64,000 nt of DNA from positions 1 to 64,000 of the forward strand of contig JACPVI010000048.1 of assembly GCA_016191815.1 (NCBI GenBank), in the 5' to 3' direction. The first letter of the stretch is position 1, and each line of letters begins with the position of its first letter. This DNA comes from Myxococcales bacterium. GTDB lineage: Bacteria > Myxococcota > Myxococcia > Myxococcales > Myxococcaceae. Below the pieces are notes generated by a model. That model did no database searches, had not been told where the DNA came from, and saw nothing but the letters and a program-made list of their open reading frames with translations. Position numbers and translations under genes: made by a program. Positions 1 through 11,133 of the stretch are shown here, piece after piece.

Positions 1-1277
1 GCGGCGCCGAAGAAGCGCTTCGGCCGCTGCAGGGCGTTGCTGTCCACCCCACCCGACAGGACCTTCCCCGAGGGGGGCACGATGGTGTTGTAGGCCCGGG
101 CCAGCCGGGTGATGGAGTCGAGTAGGATGACCACGTCCCGCTTGTGCTCGACGAGGCGCCTGGCTTTCTCCAGGACCATCTCCGCCACCTGGACGTGGCG
201 GGTGGCCGGCTCGTCGAAGGTCGAGGAGACCACCTCGCCCTTCACGTTGCGCTCCATGTCGGTCACCTCTTCGGGCCGCTCGTCGACGAGCAGCACGATG
301 AGGATGATGTCCGGGTGGTTGGCGGCGACGGCGTGGGCGATGTTCTGCAGCATCACCGTCTTGCCGGCCTTGGGCGGGGAGACGATCAGGCAGCGCTGGC
401 CGAGCCCGATCGGGCAGAACATGTCGATCACCCGGGTGGTGTACTCGCCCGAGTCGTGCTCCAGCGCGAGCTTCTTCGTCGGGTAGAGCGGGGTCAGGTT
501 GTCGAAGAGGATCCGCTCGCGGACCTCCGTGCCCAGCGGCTCGGCGAAGTTGATCTTGTCCACCCGCTGCAGGGCGAAGAAGCGCTCGCCCTCGCGCGGC
601 TGGCGGATCGGCCCCGCCACCGTGTCGCCCGCCCGCAAGCTGAACCTCCTCACCTGCGAGGGGGAGACGTAGATGTCGTCCGGGCTCGGCTGGTAGTCCG
701 AGTCCGCGCTCCGGAGGAAGCCGAACCCGTCCGCCAAAAGCTCCAGCACGCCCTCGGCGTGCACCTCGTACCGCTTGTCGGCGATGCCGGAGAGGATGGC
801 GAAGAGGAGGTCCTGCTTCTTGAGCCCCTGGGCGCCCTCGATGTCGAGCTGGTGCGCCATCCGCGACAGCTCGATGATCTTCATCCGCTTGAGGTCGTTG
901 AGGTAGATGACCTGCATCGGCCCGCCTTCGCGCACCTCGGCGATCGGCGGCGCCTCGGGCGGGGGCGGAAGGTGGGCGGCGGGTTCTGCCTCCAGGGCCT
1001 TGGGCGCTCGCTCCTCCTCGCCGTTGGCCGGCGGGCCCTCGGCGAGAGGCTCCATCGCGGTGAGCACCGGGCGAACCGGGGCCTCGGCTCCGGCGCCGTC
1101 TTCCTCGCCGTCGCGGCGGGGCCGCCTCCGCACGCCGTCGACCTCCTCGCGGTCGGGCTTCTTCCTCGCGGCGCGGCCCTTGGCGGCGCGGGGCTTCTCG
1201 TCGGCCTCGGGGCTCCCTTCGAGCTCCTCGACCTGGGTTTCGGGCTCTTTCTCTCTCGTCGTGCGTGCCTTGCGCAT
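1..1277 (-). CDS. rho: Transcription termination factor Rho (3' end outside window)
   Basis: RNA-dependent ATPase/helicase that ends transcription. Starting at ATG 1277, the protein begins with about 120 charged, Lys/Arg/Glu/Pro-rich residues, a long N-terminal extension compared with E. coli Rho. The Rho N-terminal helical domain follows ([18 protein letters not shown]), then the cold-shock RNA-binding fold ([20 protein letters not shown]) and the RecA-like ATPase core with Walker [20 protein letters not shown] and [15 protein letters not shown]. The gene runs off the left edge after the [19 protein letters not shown] stretch (Q-loop/R-loop region), so the C terminus is missing. It is divergent from ligA. 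Identification is secure; only the exact start is inferred. Confidence 0.95.
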   Translation of the reverse strand, partial: MRKARTTREKEPETQVEELEGSPEADEKPRAAKGRAARKKPDREEVDGVRRRPRRDGEEDGAGAEAPVRPVLTAMEPLAEGPPANGEEERAPKALEAEPAAHLPPPPEAPPIAEVREGGPMQVIYLNDLKRMKIIELSRMAHQLDIEGAQGLKKQDLLFAILSGIADKRYEVHAEGVLELLADGFGFLRSADSDYQPSPDDIYVSPSQVRRFSLRAGDTVAGPIRQPREGERFFALQRVDKINFAEPLGTEVRERILFDNLTPLYPTKKLALEHDSGEYTTRVIDMFCPIGLGQRCLIVSPPKAGKTVMLQNIAHAVAANHPDIILIVLLVDERPEEVTDMERNVKGEVVSSTFDEPATRHVQVAEMVLEKARRLVEHKRDVVILLDSITRLARAYNTIVPPSGKVLSGGVDSNALQRPKRFFGA

Positions 1278-1401
1278 GTTCACGGGTGCCTCGGCAAATG
1301 CCACAGGGCCGACGGCTGAACCCCCTTGCGGGGAAGTCCGGGGAGTGCGACGTTGCTCCGGGAAGAGGCGGCACCCGAGCACAGGGCGCCGCGTGAAACA
1401 G

Positions 1402-3465
<2,064 letters not shown>

Positions 3466-3472
3466 CGTTCGA

Positions 3473-3751
3473 GTGGAGAGAAAGCGGGTCAACTTGCGCA
3501 TCGAGGGCCTTGTCCAGGGCGTGTGGTTTCGCCAGAGCGCCAAGCACGAGGCCGAGCGGCTCGGGCTGGTCGGCTGGGTGAGGAATCTCGCCGGCGGCGA
3601 GGTGGAGGCGGTGGCGGAGGGGCCCGAGATGGAGCTCGAGCAGTTCGTCGCCTGGTGCCACAAGGGACCGCCAGCGGCCCAGGTGGCCGAGGTTCGTCTG
3701 GAGTGGGGCCCACCGAGCGGCTCCTTCACCCGCTTTTCGGTGGAGCGCTGA
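3473..3751 (+). CDS. acyP: Acylphosphatase
   Basis: Small cytosolic enzyme hydrolysing acyl phosphates such as carbamoyl phosphate. 92 residues, the usual size. The family signature GLVQGVWFRQSA carries the phosphate-binding Arg20, and GLVGWVRNL supplies the catalytic Asn38. The start is GTG 3473, 7 bases after ligA stops, so co-transcription with ligA is likely. The next gene starts 2 bases after its stop codon. Confidence 0.93.
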   Translation: MERKRVNLRIEGLVQGVWFRQSAKHEAERLGLVGWVRNLAGGEVEAVAEGPEMELEQFVAWCHKGPPAAQVAEVRLEWGPPSGSFTRFSVER

Positions 3752-3753
3752 GC

Positions 3754-4200
3754 ATGCCCTACCTGCTCGCCCCTCTCCCGTCGATGCTCGGCATCCGCCA
3801 GGGCTCGAAGGTGTGCGTCATCAACCCGCCCAAGGGCTTCGTGCAGAAGCTGAACCCCTTGCCGGACGGGGTGGAGTTTTTGATCACCGCGCGGACCGGC
3901 CTCGACGTCATCCTCTTCTTCACCGAGGACAAGCTCGAGCTGGTCGAGCGGCTGCCCGCCCTGGCGAGGGCCATGGCGGTCACCGGCGGCATCTGGATCT
4001 GCTGGCCCCAGGGCGCCGACGCCGCCAAGCGCAACGCCCTCTCCGAGGAGTTCATCCGGCTCGCCGCGCTGGAGGTCGGCCTCGTGGACAACAAGCTCTG
4101 CACGCTCGACGAGCTGTGGTCCGCCCTGAGGCTGGTCTGGCGGCCTCACCGGCCAAGGCCCGAGCGCCCGGCCCGCAAGCGGGCCTCGGCAGAGGCGTGA
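3754..4200 (+). CDS. DUF3052 family protein
   Basis: 148-residue protein matching the DUF3052 pattern: an N-terminal MLGIRQGSKVCVINPP, a central strand DVILFFTEDKLELVERL, then GGIWICWPQ and a conserved C-terminal block EVGLVDNKLCTLDELWSAL. The function of this family is not established; it is a soluble single-domain protein. It ends in a short Arg/Pro-rich basic tail. ATG 3754 begins 2 bases after the acylphosphatase stop, so it is probably the last gene of the ligA operon. Confidence 0.8.
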   Translation: MPYLLAPLPSMLGIRQGSKVCVINPPKGFVQKLNPLPDGVEFLITARTGLDVILFFTEDKLELVERLPALARAMAVTGGIWICWPQGADAAKRNALSEEFIRLAALEVGLVDNKLCTLDELWSALRLVWRPHRPRPERPARKRASAEA

Positions 4201-4502
4201 GGCGGATTCCTTTGCATCGCCGCCCCCTTTCGTGAAAATCTGGGGCGGATGCGCTCGCCCCAAGCGCCGGTCGCCGGCCCAAAGGGCGGGCACGAAAGTT
4301 ACGACGGTAGGCCTTCCCTCGGCGCGGTGCCGAGCCGGGCAAGGGTTGTCGGTGAACCGGGTGGGGCTCAGCGCGAATCCGGAGTCCAAAGGCCGCTCAG
4401 GCGCGCCGCGCACCCCACCCTTTGCGCGTGGTGAGGTCCCGAGAGGCGCCGTCCACCGTCCGGTGGCCCTCGGAGGCCCGCGCGCGCGGTCAGGTCTTCC
4501 CC
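4201..4502 (+). other. Structured leader upstream of RNase E/G gene
   Basis: About 300 bases with no convincing gene. Two hairpins are visible. At 4214-4252, GCAT plus CCGCCCC pairs with GGGGCGG plus ATGC, with a 2-base bulge and a 15-base loop. At 4318-4334, CTCGGC-GCGGT-GCCGAG forms a 6-bp stem. The first could end the ligA operon, although it has no T tract. The second could be part of the 5' untranslated region. In enterobacteria RNase E controls its own mRNA through its 5' UTR; the same here is only an analogy. Confidence 0.4.
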
Positions 4503-6689
4503 ATGGGCAGCATTCTGGTGATCAACGCCGCGGGCCGGGAGACCCGCGTGGCGCTGGTGGAGAACGGTCACATCGCCGAGTTCTACCTCGAGCGTAAGAA
4601 GGACCGGGGGATCGTCGGAAACATCTACAAGGGCCGGGTGGTCCGCGTGCTCCCGGGCATGCAGGCCGCCTTCGTCGACATCGGCGAGGAGAAGGCCGCC
4701 TTCCTCTACGTGAGCGACGTCTTCTACGACCCGGAGTTCGCACGGGCCCAGTTCGACCTCACCGAAGGCGAGCACGGCGAGCCTCCCGAGGAGCCCGAGG
4801 TGGGGGAGATCGGCGAGTCGACCGAGGAGAGCCTCGCCCAGGCAGCCGGGCAGGAGCTCTCGCCCGAGCCGGCCGAGCCTTCGGCGCCGGAGGGGAGCAC
4901 GCCCGAGCGAACCGTGAGCGGCGAGTTCGAGGCTTTGGCCGTCCCCGCCTCGGCGGCGGAACCGGCGGCCCCGCCCGACTCCGCAGCGCCTCCTCCCGCC
5001 CCGCCGGTCGAGCTCGGTGCGCCGAGCGCCGAGACGGCGCCGAAAGGCTCGGAGGTGGTGGCGGCTGCGCTCGCGGAGACCGCTTTGCCCCGCGGCTCCG
5101 AGGTGGTGGCGGCCGCGCTCGCCGAGGCCGCGCCCGCGGGCGAGCGGAGGGCCCCGCGAGACTCCCAGCGGGAGAAGTTCCGCCGCGACCGGGAGAGGGG
5201 CCGCCGCGACGAAGAGAAGCCCCGGCCGAGAAAATCCGCCAAGATCGAGGAGCTGCTCAAGATCGGCCAGGAGGTGCTGGTGCAGGTCTCCAAGGAGCCC
5301 ATCGGCACCAAGGGGGCGCGGCTGACCACTCACATCTCCATTCCCGGGCGGCAGCTGGTGTTCATGCCCACGGTGGACCACGTCGGGATCAGCCGGCGGA
5401 TCGCCAACGAGAAGGAGCGCCGGAGGCTCCGAGAGATCGTCGACCGATTGCGGCCGCCCGGGACGGGCTTCATCGTCCGCACCGTGGCCGAGGCGGTGCC
5501 GCAGGAGAAGCTCGAAGCGGACATCCGCTTCCTCATCGAGGTCTGGAACGAGACGGTCCGCAAGAACGAGAAGCAGAAGGGCCCCGGCATGGTCCAGCCG
5601 GAGCTGGACCTCATCCTGCGCGCCACCCGCGACCTGTTCGCCCAGGACATCGAGCAGTTGGTGGTCGACGACCGCGACGAGTACGAGCGGGTGTCGACCT
5701 TCGTGGCCGCGCAGGACCCCGCGCTCAAGAGCCGGGTCTCCTTGCACGACAACCAGGAGCCCATCTTCGACGCCTACGGCATCGAGCACGAGCTGCACCG
5801 GGCGATGCAGCGCAAGGTGTGGCTCAAGTCGGGCGGCTATCTGATCATCGACCAGGCCGAGGCGCTCACCGCGGTGGACGTCAACTCCGGCCGCTACGTG
5901 GGAAAGAAGAGCCTGGAGGAGACGATCACCAAGATCAACGTCGAGGCCGCCAAGGAGATCGTCTACCAGCTCAGGCTGCGCAACATCGGCGGGATCATCA
6001 TCTGCGACTTCATCGACATGGAGAAGCCGCAGAACCGCGACAAGGTGTTCAAGACCCTCCAGGAGGCCTTGGGAAGGGACAAGGCCAAGACCAACGTCCT
6101 GCGCATCTCCGAGCTGGGCCTGGTGGAGATGACCCGCAAGCGGGTGCGGGAGTCCATCGGCAGAGTGCTCCACGAGGACTGCCCTTACTGCGGCGGCAAT
6201 GGCTACGTGAAGACCTCCACCACGGTCTGCTACGAGATCTTCCGCGAGCTCCGCCGGGAGGCGCCGTCGTACCGGGACCCCATCCTGGTGATCAGCTGCG
6301 GCGCGGACGTGGCGATGCTGCTCCAGGGCGAGGAGCGGGAGGAGCTTCGCCACCTGATGGACCGCTTCAACAAGACCATCCAGGTGAAGACGCAGCCCAA
6401 CTTCCACCGCGAGCAGTACGAGATCTACGGCCGCAGCTCGCAGGGCGCGGAGCACAAGCTCTCCTCCTCGGGCGAGGACTTCGACGCCGCGGGCTACGGC
6501 GGCACCCGGAGGCCCCCGGAGCGCCCCGAGCCCAGGGGCCGCGAAGGGCGCAAGGACCGGCGCGACCGGAACCGCGGCGGCGGCCGCCCGCCCTCCAGGC
6601 CCTCGGCTCCTCCTCCGCCGGCGCGGGAAGAGCCGGAGGAGAAGAAGGCCGAGAGCCCTCCACCTCCCGCCAGCGCAGTCCGGAGCTAG
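4503..6689 (+). CDS. rng: Ribonuclease E/G family endoribonuclease
   Basis: Endoribonuclease for rRNA/mRNA processing. 728 residues. The N terminus MGSILVINAAGRETRVALVE and the S1 start (GNIYKGRVVRVLPGMQAAFVDIG) match the family. A Glu/Ala/Pro-rich stretch of roughly 170 residues (about 80-250) then interrupts the S1 fold, which resumes at IGQEVLVQVSKEPIGTKG. Catalytic acids are Asp459 (AVDVNSGRYVG) and Asp502 (IICDFIDM); the Zn-link cysteines are Cys560 and Cys563 (CPYCGG). The C-terminal tail is short, so it resembles RNase G more than RNase E. ATG 4503 was chosen because the protein aligns from its first residue. The insert contains GSEVVAAALAE twice (5046-5078 and 5094-5126). Confidence 0.92.
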   Translation: MGSILVINAAGRETRVALVENGHIAEFYLERKKDRGIVGNIYKGRVVRVLPGMQAAFVDIGEEKAAFLYVSDVFYDPEFARAQFDLTEGEHGEPPEEPEVGEIGESTEESLAQAAGQELSPEPAEPSAPEGSTPERTVSGEFEALAVPASAAEPAAPPDSAAPPPAPPVELGAPSAETAPKGSEVVAAALAETALPRGSEVVAAALAEAAPAGERRAPRDSQREKFRRDRERGRRDEEKPRPRKSAKIEELLKIGQEVLVQVSKEPIGTKGARLTTHISIPGRQLVFMPTVDHVGISRRIANEKERRRLREIVDRLRPPGTGFIVRTVAEAVPQEKLEADIRFLIEVWNETVRKNEKQKGPGMVQPELDLILRATRDLFAQDIEQLVVDDRDEYERVSTFVAAQDPALKSRVSLHDNQEPIFDAYGIEHELHRAMQRKVWLKSGGYLIIDQAEALTAVDVNSGRYVGKKSLEETITKINVEAAKEIVYQLRLRNIGGIIICDFIDMEKPQNRDKVFKTLQEALGRDKAKTNVLRISELGLVEMTRKRVRESIGRVLHEDCPYCGGNGYVKTSTTVCYEIFRELRREAPSYRDPILVISCGADVAMLLQGEEREELRHLMDRFNKTIQVKTQPNFHREQYEIYGRSSQGAEHKLSSSGEDFDAAGYGGTRRPPERPEPRGREGRKDRRDRNRGGGRPPSRPSAPPPPAREEPEEKKAESPPPPASAVRS

Positions 6690-6690
6690 C

Positions 6691-7044
6691 ATGGCGCACA
6701 CCTCTCGCAAGGGCGGAATCCCCGGAGCCGTCGATCGCCGGACCGAAGTGCGGCGCACCGTGAACCGGGAGTTCGCCTCGGTGGACGAGTTCATCGCCGA
6801 GTACGTGAGCAACCTCTCCCGGAGCGGAGTGTTCATCCGCTCCGACGACCCGCTCCCGGTGGGCACCAAGGTGACCTTGCGTTTCACGGTCATCATGGAA
6901 GAGCTGGAGACCATCGAGGGGGTCGGCGAGGTGGTGCGGGTGGTGCCCAGCGGAGGCCAGGCGCCGGCGGGGATGGGCGTGGTGTTCGTCGAGCTGACCA
7001 ACGTCTCCCGCCAGCTGGTCGAGAAGATCCTGGTGCGAAGGTAG
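6691..7044 (+). CDS. PilZ domain protein
   Basis: 117-residue single-domain PilZ-like protein. DRRTEVRRTVNREF is a degenerate version of the RxxxR c-di-GMP-binding start, followed by NLSRSGVFIRSDDPLPVGTKVTLRF, which corresponds to the D/NxSxxG element. It resembles the PilZ subgroup expanded in myxobacteria. ATG 6691 directly follows the RNase gene stop (6687-6689), indicating translational coupling. It may bind c-di-GMP, but the first motif is not canonical, so binding is uncertain. Confidence 0.8.
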   Translation: MAHTSRKGGIPGAVDRRTEVRRTVNREFASVDEFIAEYVSNLSRSGVFIRSDDPLPVGTKVTLRFTVIMEELETIEGVGEVVRVVPSGGQAPAGMGVVFVELTNVSRQLVEKILVRR

Positions 7045-7053
7045 CGGCCGGCC

Positions 7054-8337
7054 GTGGGGCTCCTAGGCAACACCGCCCTGGGCCGCTTCGCCTCCGACAC
7101 CTATCGCGCGCTCCGAGGGCTGGTCCACGGCTTTCGGGGAGAGGCCATCACCCTTCGCGCCGGGAGCCTCACCTTCCACAGCCTGTTCGCCCTGGTGCCG
7201 ATGCTCACCGTGGCGCTGGCGGCGGTGCAGCTCTTCCACCAGGCCGCCTTCCAGAAGCAGCTCACCCGCTTCGTGCAGGACATGCTCGCCCCGGGAGTCC
7301 AGAGCGAGTCGGCGGCCTTCCTCCAGAGATTCATCACTGCCGCCAGCTCCCGGGCCGCCGGCGGGCTGTCCTTCGTCTTCGTGATGATCTCGGCGGCGTT
7401 GCTGCTTCGAAACCTCGACGCTTCGCTCAACGAGATCTGGGCGGTGCGGAGGCGGCGACCGCTGTGGATGAGCGGGCTCCTCTACGCCCTGCTCCTCACC
7501 TTGGGGCCACTGGTGCTCGGGCTGTGGCTCGGCACCACCGCCGGGCTCCGAAAGCTCTTGCTGGGGGCCGACCTCCCCTTCTCCCAGCAAGCGCTCAGGC
7601 TGGGCGCGGCGGCGGTGTCGGTGTTCGCGCTCACCGCCATCTACAAGCTGGCGCCGCACGCGCCGGTGCGAGTCCGCTCCGCTCTCGCCGGCGGGCTTTT
7701 GGCCGGGCTCGGGTGGGAGCTCGCCAAGACCAGCTATGCCTCCTTCGCCGAGCTGGCTTTTCGCTACAACCCGCTCTACGGCTCCCTCTCGGCGGTCCCG
7801 CTGTTCCTCGCCTGGGTGTACGTCACCTGGTGGCTGGTGCTCTTCGGGGCCAGGCTCTCCTACGCGGTGGAGCACGCGGAGTTTCGCGGGGAGTTTTTGG
7901 ACCTGGTCTACCACCCGCGGGCGCGCGAGCTGATCGGCGCGGCGATCGCCAGGCACGTCACCTCGGCCCTCGCCGCAGGGCGCCCCGCCCCGACCGGGCG
8001 GGAGATCGCCCGCCAGATCCGCGTCCCCGCGCAGATGGTGCTCGAGGTGGTACACCTTCTCGAGAAGGCCGGGCTGTTGGAGCTGCGGCGCGGAGGGCTC
8101 CTACCTGCCAAGGAGCCGTCCACTCTCAGCTTGGCCGATGTCTCGGCGGCGGTAGGCGGAGTGGCCAAGCTCCTCCGGCCCACTTCCGCGGTCCAGAAGA
8201 TCGCCGAATTCCAGGAGCTTGAGCGGGTCTTCGGCGCGGTGGACGACGCCACCGTGGAGCGGCTCAGCAAGGTCAGCTGGTCGAGCTTGGCGGCGCTCGG
8301 CCGCTCGGCCGCTCGCCCTCAGCGCGCCGGAGGGTGA
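7054..8337 (+). CDS. YihY/UPF0761 family inner-membrane protein
   Basis: 427 residues. It contains the family core: a hydrophobic N-terminal region (AGSLTFHSLFALVPMLTVALAAVQ), several further membrane segments, YKLAPHAPVRVRSALAGG, and the signature FRYNPLYGSLSAVPLFLAWVYVTW. A cytosolic C terminus after about residue 285 looks like a winged helix (IARQIRVPAQMVLEVVHLL, then EKAGLLEL). Older names (ribonuclease BN, BrkB) are misleading; the molecular role is unknown. The start is GTG 7054, 9 bases after the PilZ gene. Confidence 0.88.
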   Translation: MGLLGNTALGRFASDTYRALRGLVHGFRGEAITLRAGSLTFHSLFALVPMLTVALAAVQLFHQAAFQKQLTRFVQDMLAPGVQSESAAFLQRFITAASSRAAGGLSFVFVMISAALLLRNLDASLNEIWAVRRRRPLWMSGLLYALLLTLGPLVLGLWLGTTAGLRKLLLGADLPFSQQALRLGAAAVSVFALTAIYKLAPHAPVRVRSALAGGLLAGLGWELAKTSYASFAELAFRYNPLYGSLSAVPLFLAWVYVTWWLVLFGARLSYAVEHAEFRGEFLDLVYHPRARELIGAAIARHVTSALAAGRPAPTGREIARQIRVPAQMVLEVVHLLEKAGLLELRRGGLLPAKEPSTLSLADVSAAVGGVAKLLRPTSAVQKIAEFQELERVFGAVDDATVERLSKVSWSSLAALGRSAARPQRAGG

Positions 8338-8397
8338 CCACGCCCGCGTCCACCTGAAAATCCGTAGTGGTCTCGCTATGTTCGGATGCTAGATGGC

Positions 8398-8425
8398 TTG
8401 CAACCAGGGAGCCTTCTGGTATTCT
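8398..8425 (+). promoter_or_regulatory. Sigma70-like promoter for the IHF gene
   Basis: TTGCAA (8398-8403) and TATTCT (8420-8425) are separated by 16 bases, giving a leader of about 37 bases before ATG 8469. This is an A/T-richer stretch in otherwise GC-rich DNA. Confidence 0.4.
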
Positions 8426-8468
8426 TGGTTGGCAAAGTGTCCTGATTTCGCGGGCATCAGGAGCCCCC

Positions 8469-8810
8469 ATGCTCAAGTCGGATCTCGTCAACATCCTCGT
8501 GGCCAAGCGCGGAGTCACGCAGAAGCAGGCCGAAGCGACCATCGAGACGATCTTCGAGGCGATGAAGGAGGCACTGTGCCGCGGGGAGAACATTGAAATC
8601 CGCGGGCTGGGGGCCTTTCACGTCAAGCGCTACCCCGGGTACCAGGGCCGCAATCCGAAGACCGGCCAGGTGATTCCGGTGAAGCCCAAGCGGGGGCTGT
8701 TGTTCCGCACCGGCAAGGAGCTTCGGGACCGGGTGAACCGTTCGGAATCGCCGGTGCCGGGCGCGAGCGAGCCGGGCCCGGGAGAGACGGGGACCGGCGG
8801 CTCCTTATAG
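8469..8810 (+). CDS. ihfB: Integration host factor / HU family DNA-bending protein
   Basis: 113-residue nucleoid protein. It has the HU/IHF dimer fold (MLKSDLVNILVAKRGVTQKQAEATI), the signature IEIRGLGAFHVK, a DNA-inserting arm with GRNPKTGQVIPVKPK and the C-terminal helix GKELRDRVN, which favours IHF beta-type over HU. About 20 Gly/Pro/Ser/Glu-rich residues follow the normal end. ATG 8469 has AGGAG at 8459-8463. IHF often assists sigma54 promoters by DNA bending, which is of interest given the candidate sigma54 sites nearby. It converges on sctV with a 4-base gap. Confidence 0.9.
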   Translation: MLKSDLVNILVAKRGVTQKQAEATIETIFEAMKEALCRGENIEIRGLGAFHVKRYPGYQGRNPKTGQVIPVKPKRGLLFRTGKELRDRVNRSESPVPGASEPGPGETGTGGSL

Positions 8811-8814
8811 GGCC

Positions 8815-10842
8815 TCAGGCCTGAGCGGAGAGGCGTCCCACCGGGCGGATTTGCAGCTCCGGGTCCAGCTCGCCGTAGGTCAGCACCGACACTCCGGGGA
8901 AGGCGCCCTCGAGGAGCTTGCGGAGGGAACGCCGGACGTCTGGCGCACAGAGGAGCACGGCCTTTCCACCTGCGGCGATGCGATGCACGGCCTGGAGGAT
9001 GGCGCCGACTCGCTCCGGCTCGAGGGCGGCGCTGGCCCCGTGGGCGCGGAGGTCTTCCTCGATGGCAGGGTCCACCAGGTAGGCGTAGAGCGGGCCGGTG
9101 GGCGCGTGCTTGTGGCTCAAGTAGCGCCGGAGCGCCTGGCGGCAGCGCTCGGCGAGCGCGGAGGCATCGCCCTCGGCGGTGGGCGAGACCAGCGCCTCGA
9201 GGATTGCGCGCAGGTCGCGGATGCTGACCTCTTCTTGCACGAGCTTTCGAAGCACGTCGGTGAGGAGCGGCAGCGGCACCTTGTTCAGCGCCTCCTTGAC
9301 CAGGGCTGGGGCATGCGGCTCGAAGGCGTCGAGGAGCGCCTGCACATCCTGGACTCCTATGAGGTTGGACGCCTGCTTCCGCACCATCGAGAGGAGGTGG
9401 TCGCAGATCAGCTCGCTGGAGGTGCGCAAGGGCACCTGGGCCGCCTCCAGGGTGGACCGAGCCTCGGGAGGAACGCGGCTGATGGCCTTTCCGGTTCCGG
9501 GGTCGACCGCCGGCTCGGGGGGGATTCCGAGGAAGGACAGCTCCGAGGCCGGGGCCGTGGCGTACAGGGCGCCGGGGGCCACCTGGCCGCGGCCGCAGGG
9601 GACTTCGTCCAGCAGCAGGGCGTAGGTGCCCGGAGCGAGGTACGCGGCGCCGACCCGGATGCGGATGCCCGGAGAGCGAACTCCCAGCTCGGCGAAGAGC
9701 TGCTCGCGCAGCTTCTCGAGATCGACTCGGGCGAAGCGCTGTCCGTCCTCCTCGGCCAGCGGCGAGAGGTCCGGGGAGAGGTCCAGGGTGAGCGGGGAGA
9801 CGCCCACGGGAAGCTCCTTGGGCTCCCCGTCGGGCTGGGCCTCGGTTGGCGGCTCGGCGGGAGCGGCGGACCTGGACTTCCGAAGGAAGAAAGCGGCGCC
9901 CCCGGCGAGGAAGGCCACCACGGCGAAGGTGAAGGTCGGCATCCCGGGGACGGCGGCCAGGGCCAGGCACAGCCCGGAGACGACCACGAGCGCCTTCCAG
10001 TGGCCGAACAGCTGCGAGGCGATGTCCGCCCCGAGCGAGGCCTCGTCGCCCTCGGAGCTGACGCGGGTGACGAGAAGGCCGGCGGCCACGGCGATGGACA
10101 GCGAAGGAATCTGCGAGACCAGGCCGTCCCCGATGGCGATGAGGGCGTAGGTGGAGGCGGCTTCGGACAGCTCCATCCCCTGGCTCAGCACGCCCACCGC
10201 CGCGCCTCCGAGGAGGTTGACCAAGACGATGATCAGCCCGGCGATCACGTCGCCCTTGACGAACTTCATGGCGCCGTCCATGGCGCCGAAGAGCTGGGAC
10301 TCCCGCTCCAGCTCGCGGCGCCGGCGTCGGGCCTGCGCCTGATCGATCGCACCGGAGCGGAGGTCGGCGTCGATGGACATCTGCTTTCCGGGCATCGCGT
10401 CCAGGGTGAACCGCGCGGAGACCTCGGCCACGCGCTCGGCCCCCTTCGCCACGACGATGAACTGCACCAGCGTGAGGATGGCAAACACCACCGCCCCGAC
10501 GACGTAATCGCCGCGCACCACGAACTCGCCGAACGCCTGGATGATCTCCCCTGCGTGCCCTTCGGAGAGGGCCAGCCTGGTGGACGAGACGTTCAGCGCC
10601 AGCCGGAAGAGGGTGGTGAGCAGGAGCAAGGTGGGAAAGACGGCGACCTGCAAGGCTTCCCGGGCGTAGAGCGCCGCGACCAGCAGGGCGGCGGCGGCGG
10701 CCAGGTTGAGGGCGATGCCGGCATCGAGCGCCCAGGTCGGCAGCGGCACCACCATGGCTCCCAGGATGGCGGCCATCACCACCGCGAGCACCACGTCCGA
10801 AGACGACTTCGCGCGAAGGAGGATCCTCGAGATCAGGTTCAT
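8815..10842 (-). CDS. sctV: T3SS export gate protein SctV (FlhA family)
   Basis: Inner-membrane export gate of type III secretion; forms the nonameric cytosolic ring that binds chaperone-substrate complexes. 675 residues. The N-terminal half has several membrane helices and the FlhA/SctV signature region (FRLALNVSSTRLAL, VVAKGAERVAEVSARF, DAMPGKQMSIDADL, GAMDGAMKFVKGD). After about residue 325 comes the cytosolic domain with RIRVGAAYLAPGTYALLLDEV and DVLRKLVQEEVSIRDLRAILEAL. ATG 10842 is the start. A 291-base gap separates it from sctU upstream, so it may have its own promoter. The protein is clearly not from a flagellar locus, since no flagellar structural genes accompany it. Confidence 0.95.
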   Translation of the reverse strand: MNLISRILLRAKSSSDVVLAVVMAAILGAMVVPLPTWALDAGIALNLAAAAALLVAALYAREALQVAVFPTLLLLTTLFRLALNVSSTRLALSEGHAGEIIQAFGEFVVRGDYVVGAVVFAILTLVQFIVVAKGAERVAEVSARFTLDAMPGKQMSIDADLRSGAIDQAQARRRRRELERESQLFGAMDGAMKFVKGDVIAGLIIVLVNLLGGAAVGVLSQGMELSEAASTYALIAIGDGLVSQIPSLSIAVAAGLLVTRVSSEGDEASLGADIASQLFGHWKALVVVSGLCLALAAVPGMPTFTFAVVAFLAGGAAFFLRKSRSAAPAEPPTEAQPDGEPKELPVGVSPLTLDLSPDLSPLAEEDGQRFARVDLEKLREQLFAELGVRSPGIRIRVGAAYLAPGTYALLLDEVPCGRGQVAPGALYATAPASELSFLGIPPEPAVDPGTGKAISRVPPEARSTLEAAQVPLRTSSELICDHLLSMVRKQASNLIGVQDVQALLDAFEPHAPALVKEALNKVPLPLLTDVLRKLVQEEVSIRDLRAILEALVSPTAEGDASALAERCRQALRRYLSHKHAPTGPLYAYLVDPAIEEDLRAHGASAALEPERVGAILQAVHRIAAGGKAVLLCAPDVRRSLRKLLEGAFPGVSVLTYGELDPELQIRPVGRLSAQA

Positions 10843-11133
10843 GGCGTCTCCTGGGATGGACGGCGAGTCCGCACTTCGAGACGGCTGCCCGTGCCCTCCG
10901 AACCGGCTCGGGCATCCGCGTGCGCCGCTTTCGGGCGGGGCGTCGGGTGAGAAGCCTCGGAGTTCCCATGGCTTCCGTCCCGGCGCGCGATGGCTCCACT
11001 TCGGGAGGCGGAGATCGTCGCCAGGGAGCTGCAGCCGACCGGCGCGTGCATGGCGGGCGGTTGTGCACCGGGTGTGCCGGACTGTACCTGTGCGGCTGGA
11101 GCTTCGCTGGGAGCCCCCGCCCAGCCTTTTCGC
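10843..11133 (-). other. Non-coding gap between sctU and sctV
   Basis: 291 bases without a convincing gene. A 70-codon frame on the minus strand (ATG 11051 to 10839) overlaps the sctV start but has weak third-position GC bias and no family resemblance. The gap contains the -24/-12-like element at 11064-11079. Confidence 0.4.
11064..11079 (-). promoter_or_regulatory. Sigma54-like -24/-12 element upstream of sctV
   Basis: Minus strand reads CGGCACACCCGGTGCA. The sigma54 consensus is TGGCACG-N4-TTGCW; GG and GC have the canonical 10-base spacing and GGCAC and TGCA match. It lies about 220 bases before ATG 10842. Its GGTGCACAAC portion is the same 10-mer found at 30637-30646. Confidence 0.4.

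Noticed and set aside
4368-7100. 910-codon minus-strand frame opposite the RNase gene
   Set aside because: Composition Leu/Arg/Gly/His-rich, typical of shadow frames; the plus strand has clear RNase E/G motifs.
8429-8450. TGGCAAAGTGTCCTGA before ihfB as sigma54 site
   Set aside because: GG/GA spacing is off by one and no GC at -12; a sigma70-type promoter is present.
10839-11051. 70-codon frame before sctV
   Set aside because: Weak third-position bias and no ribosome site; likely non-coding leader.
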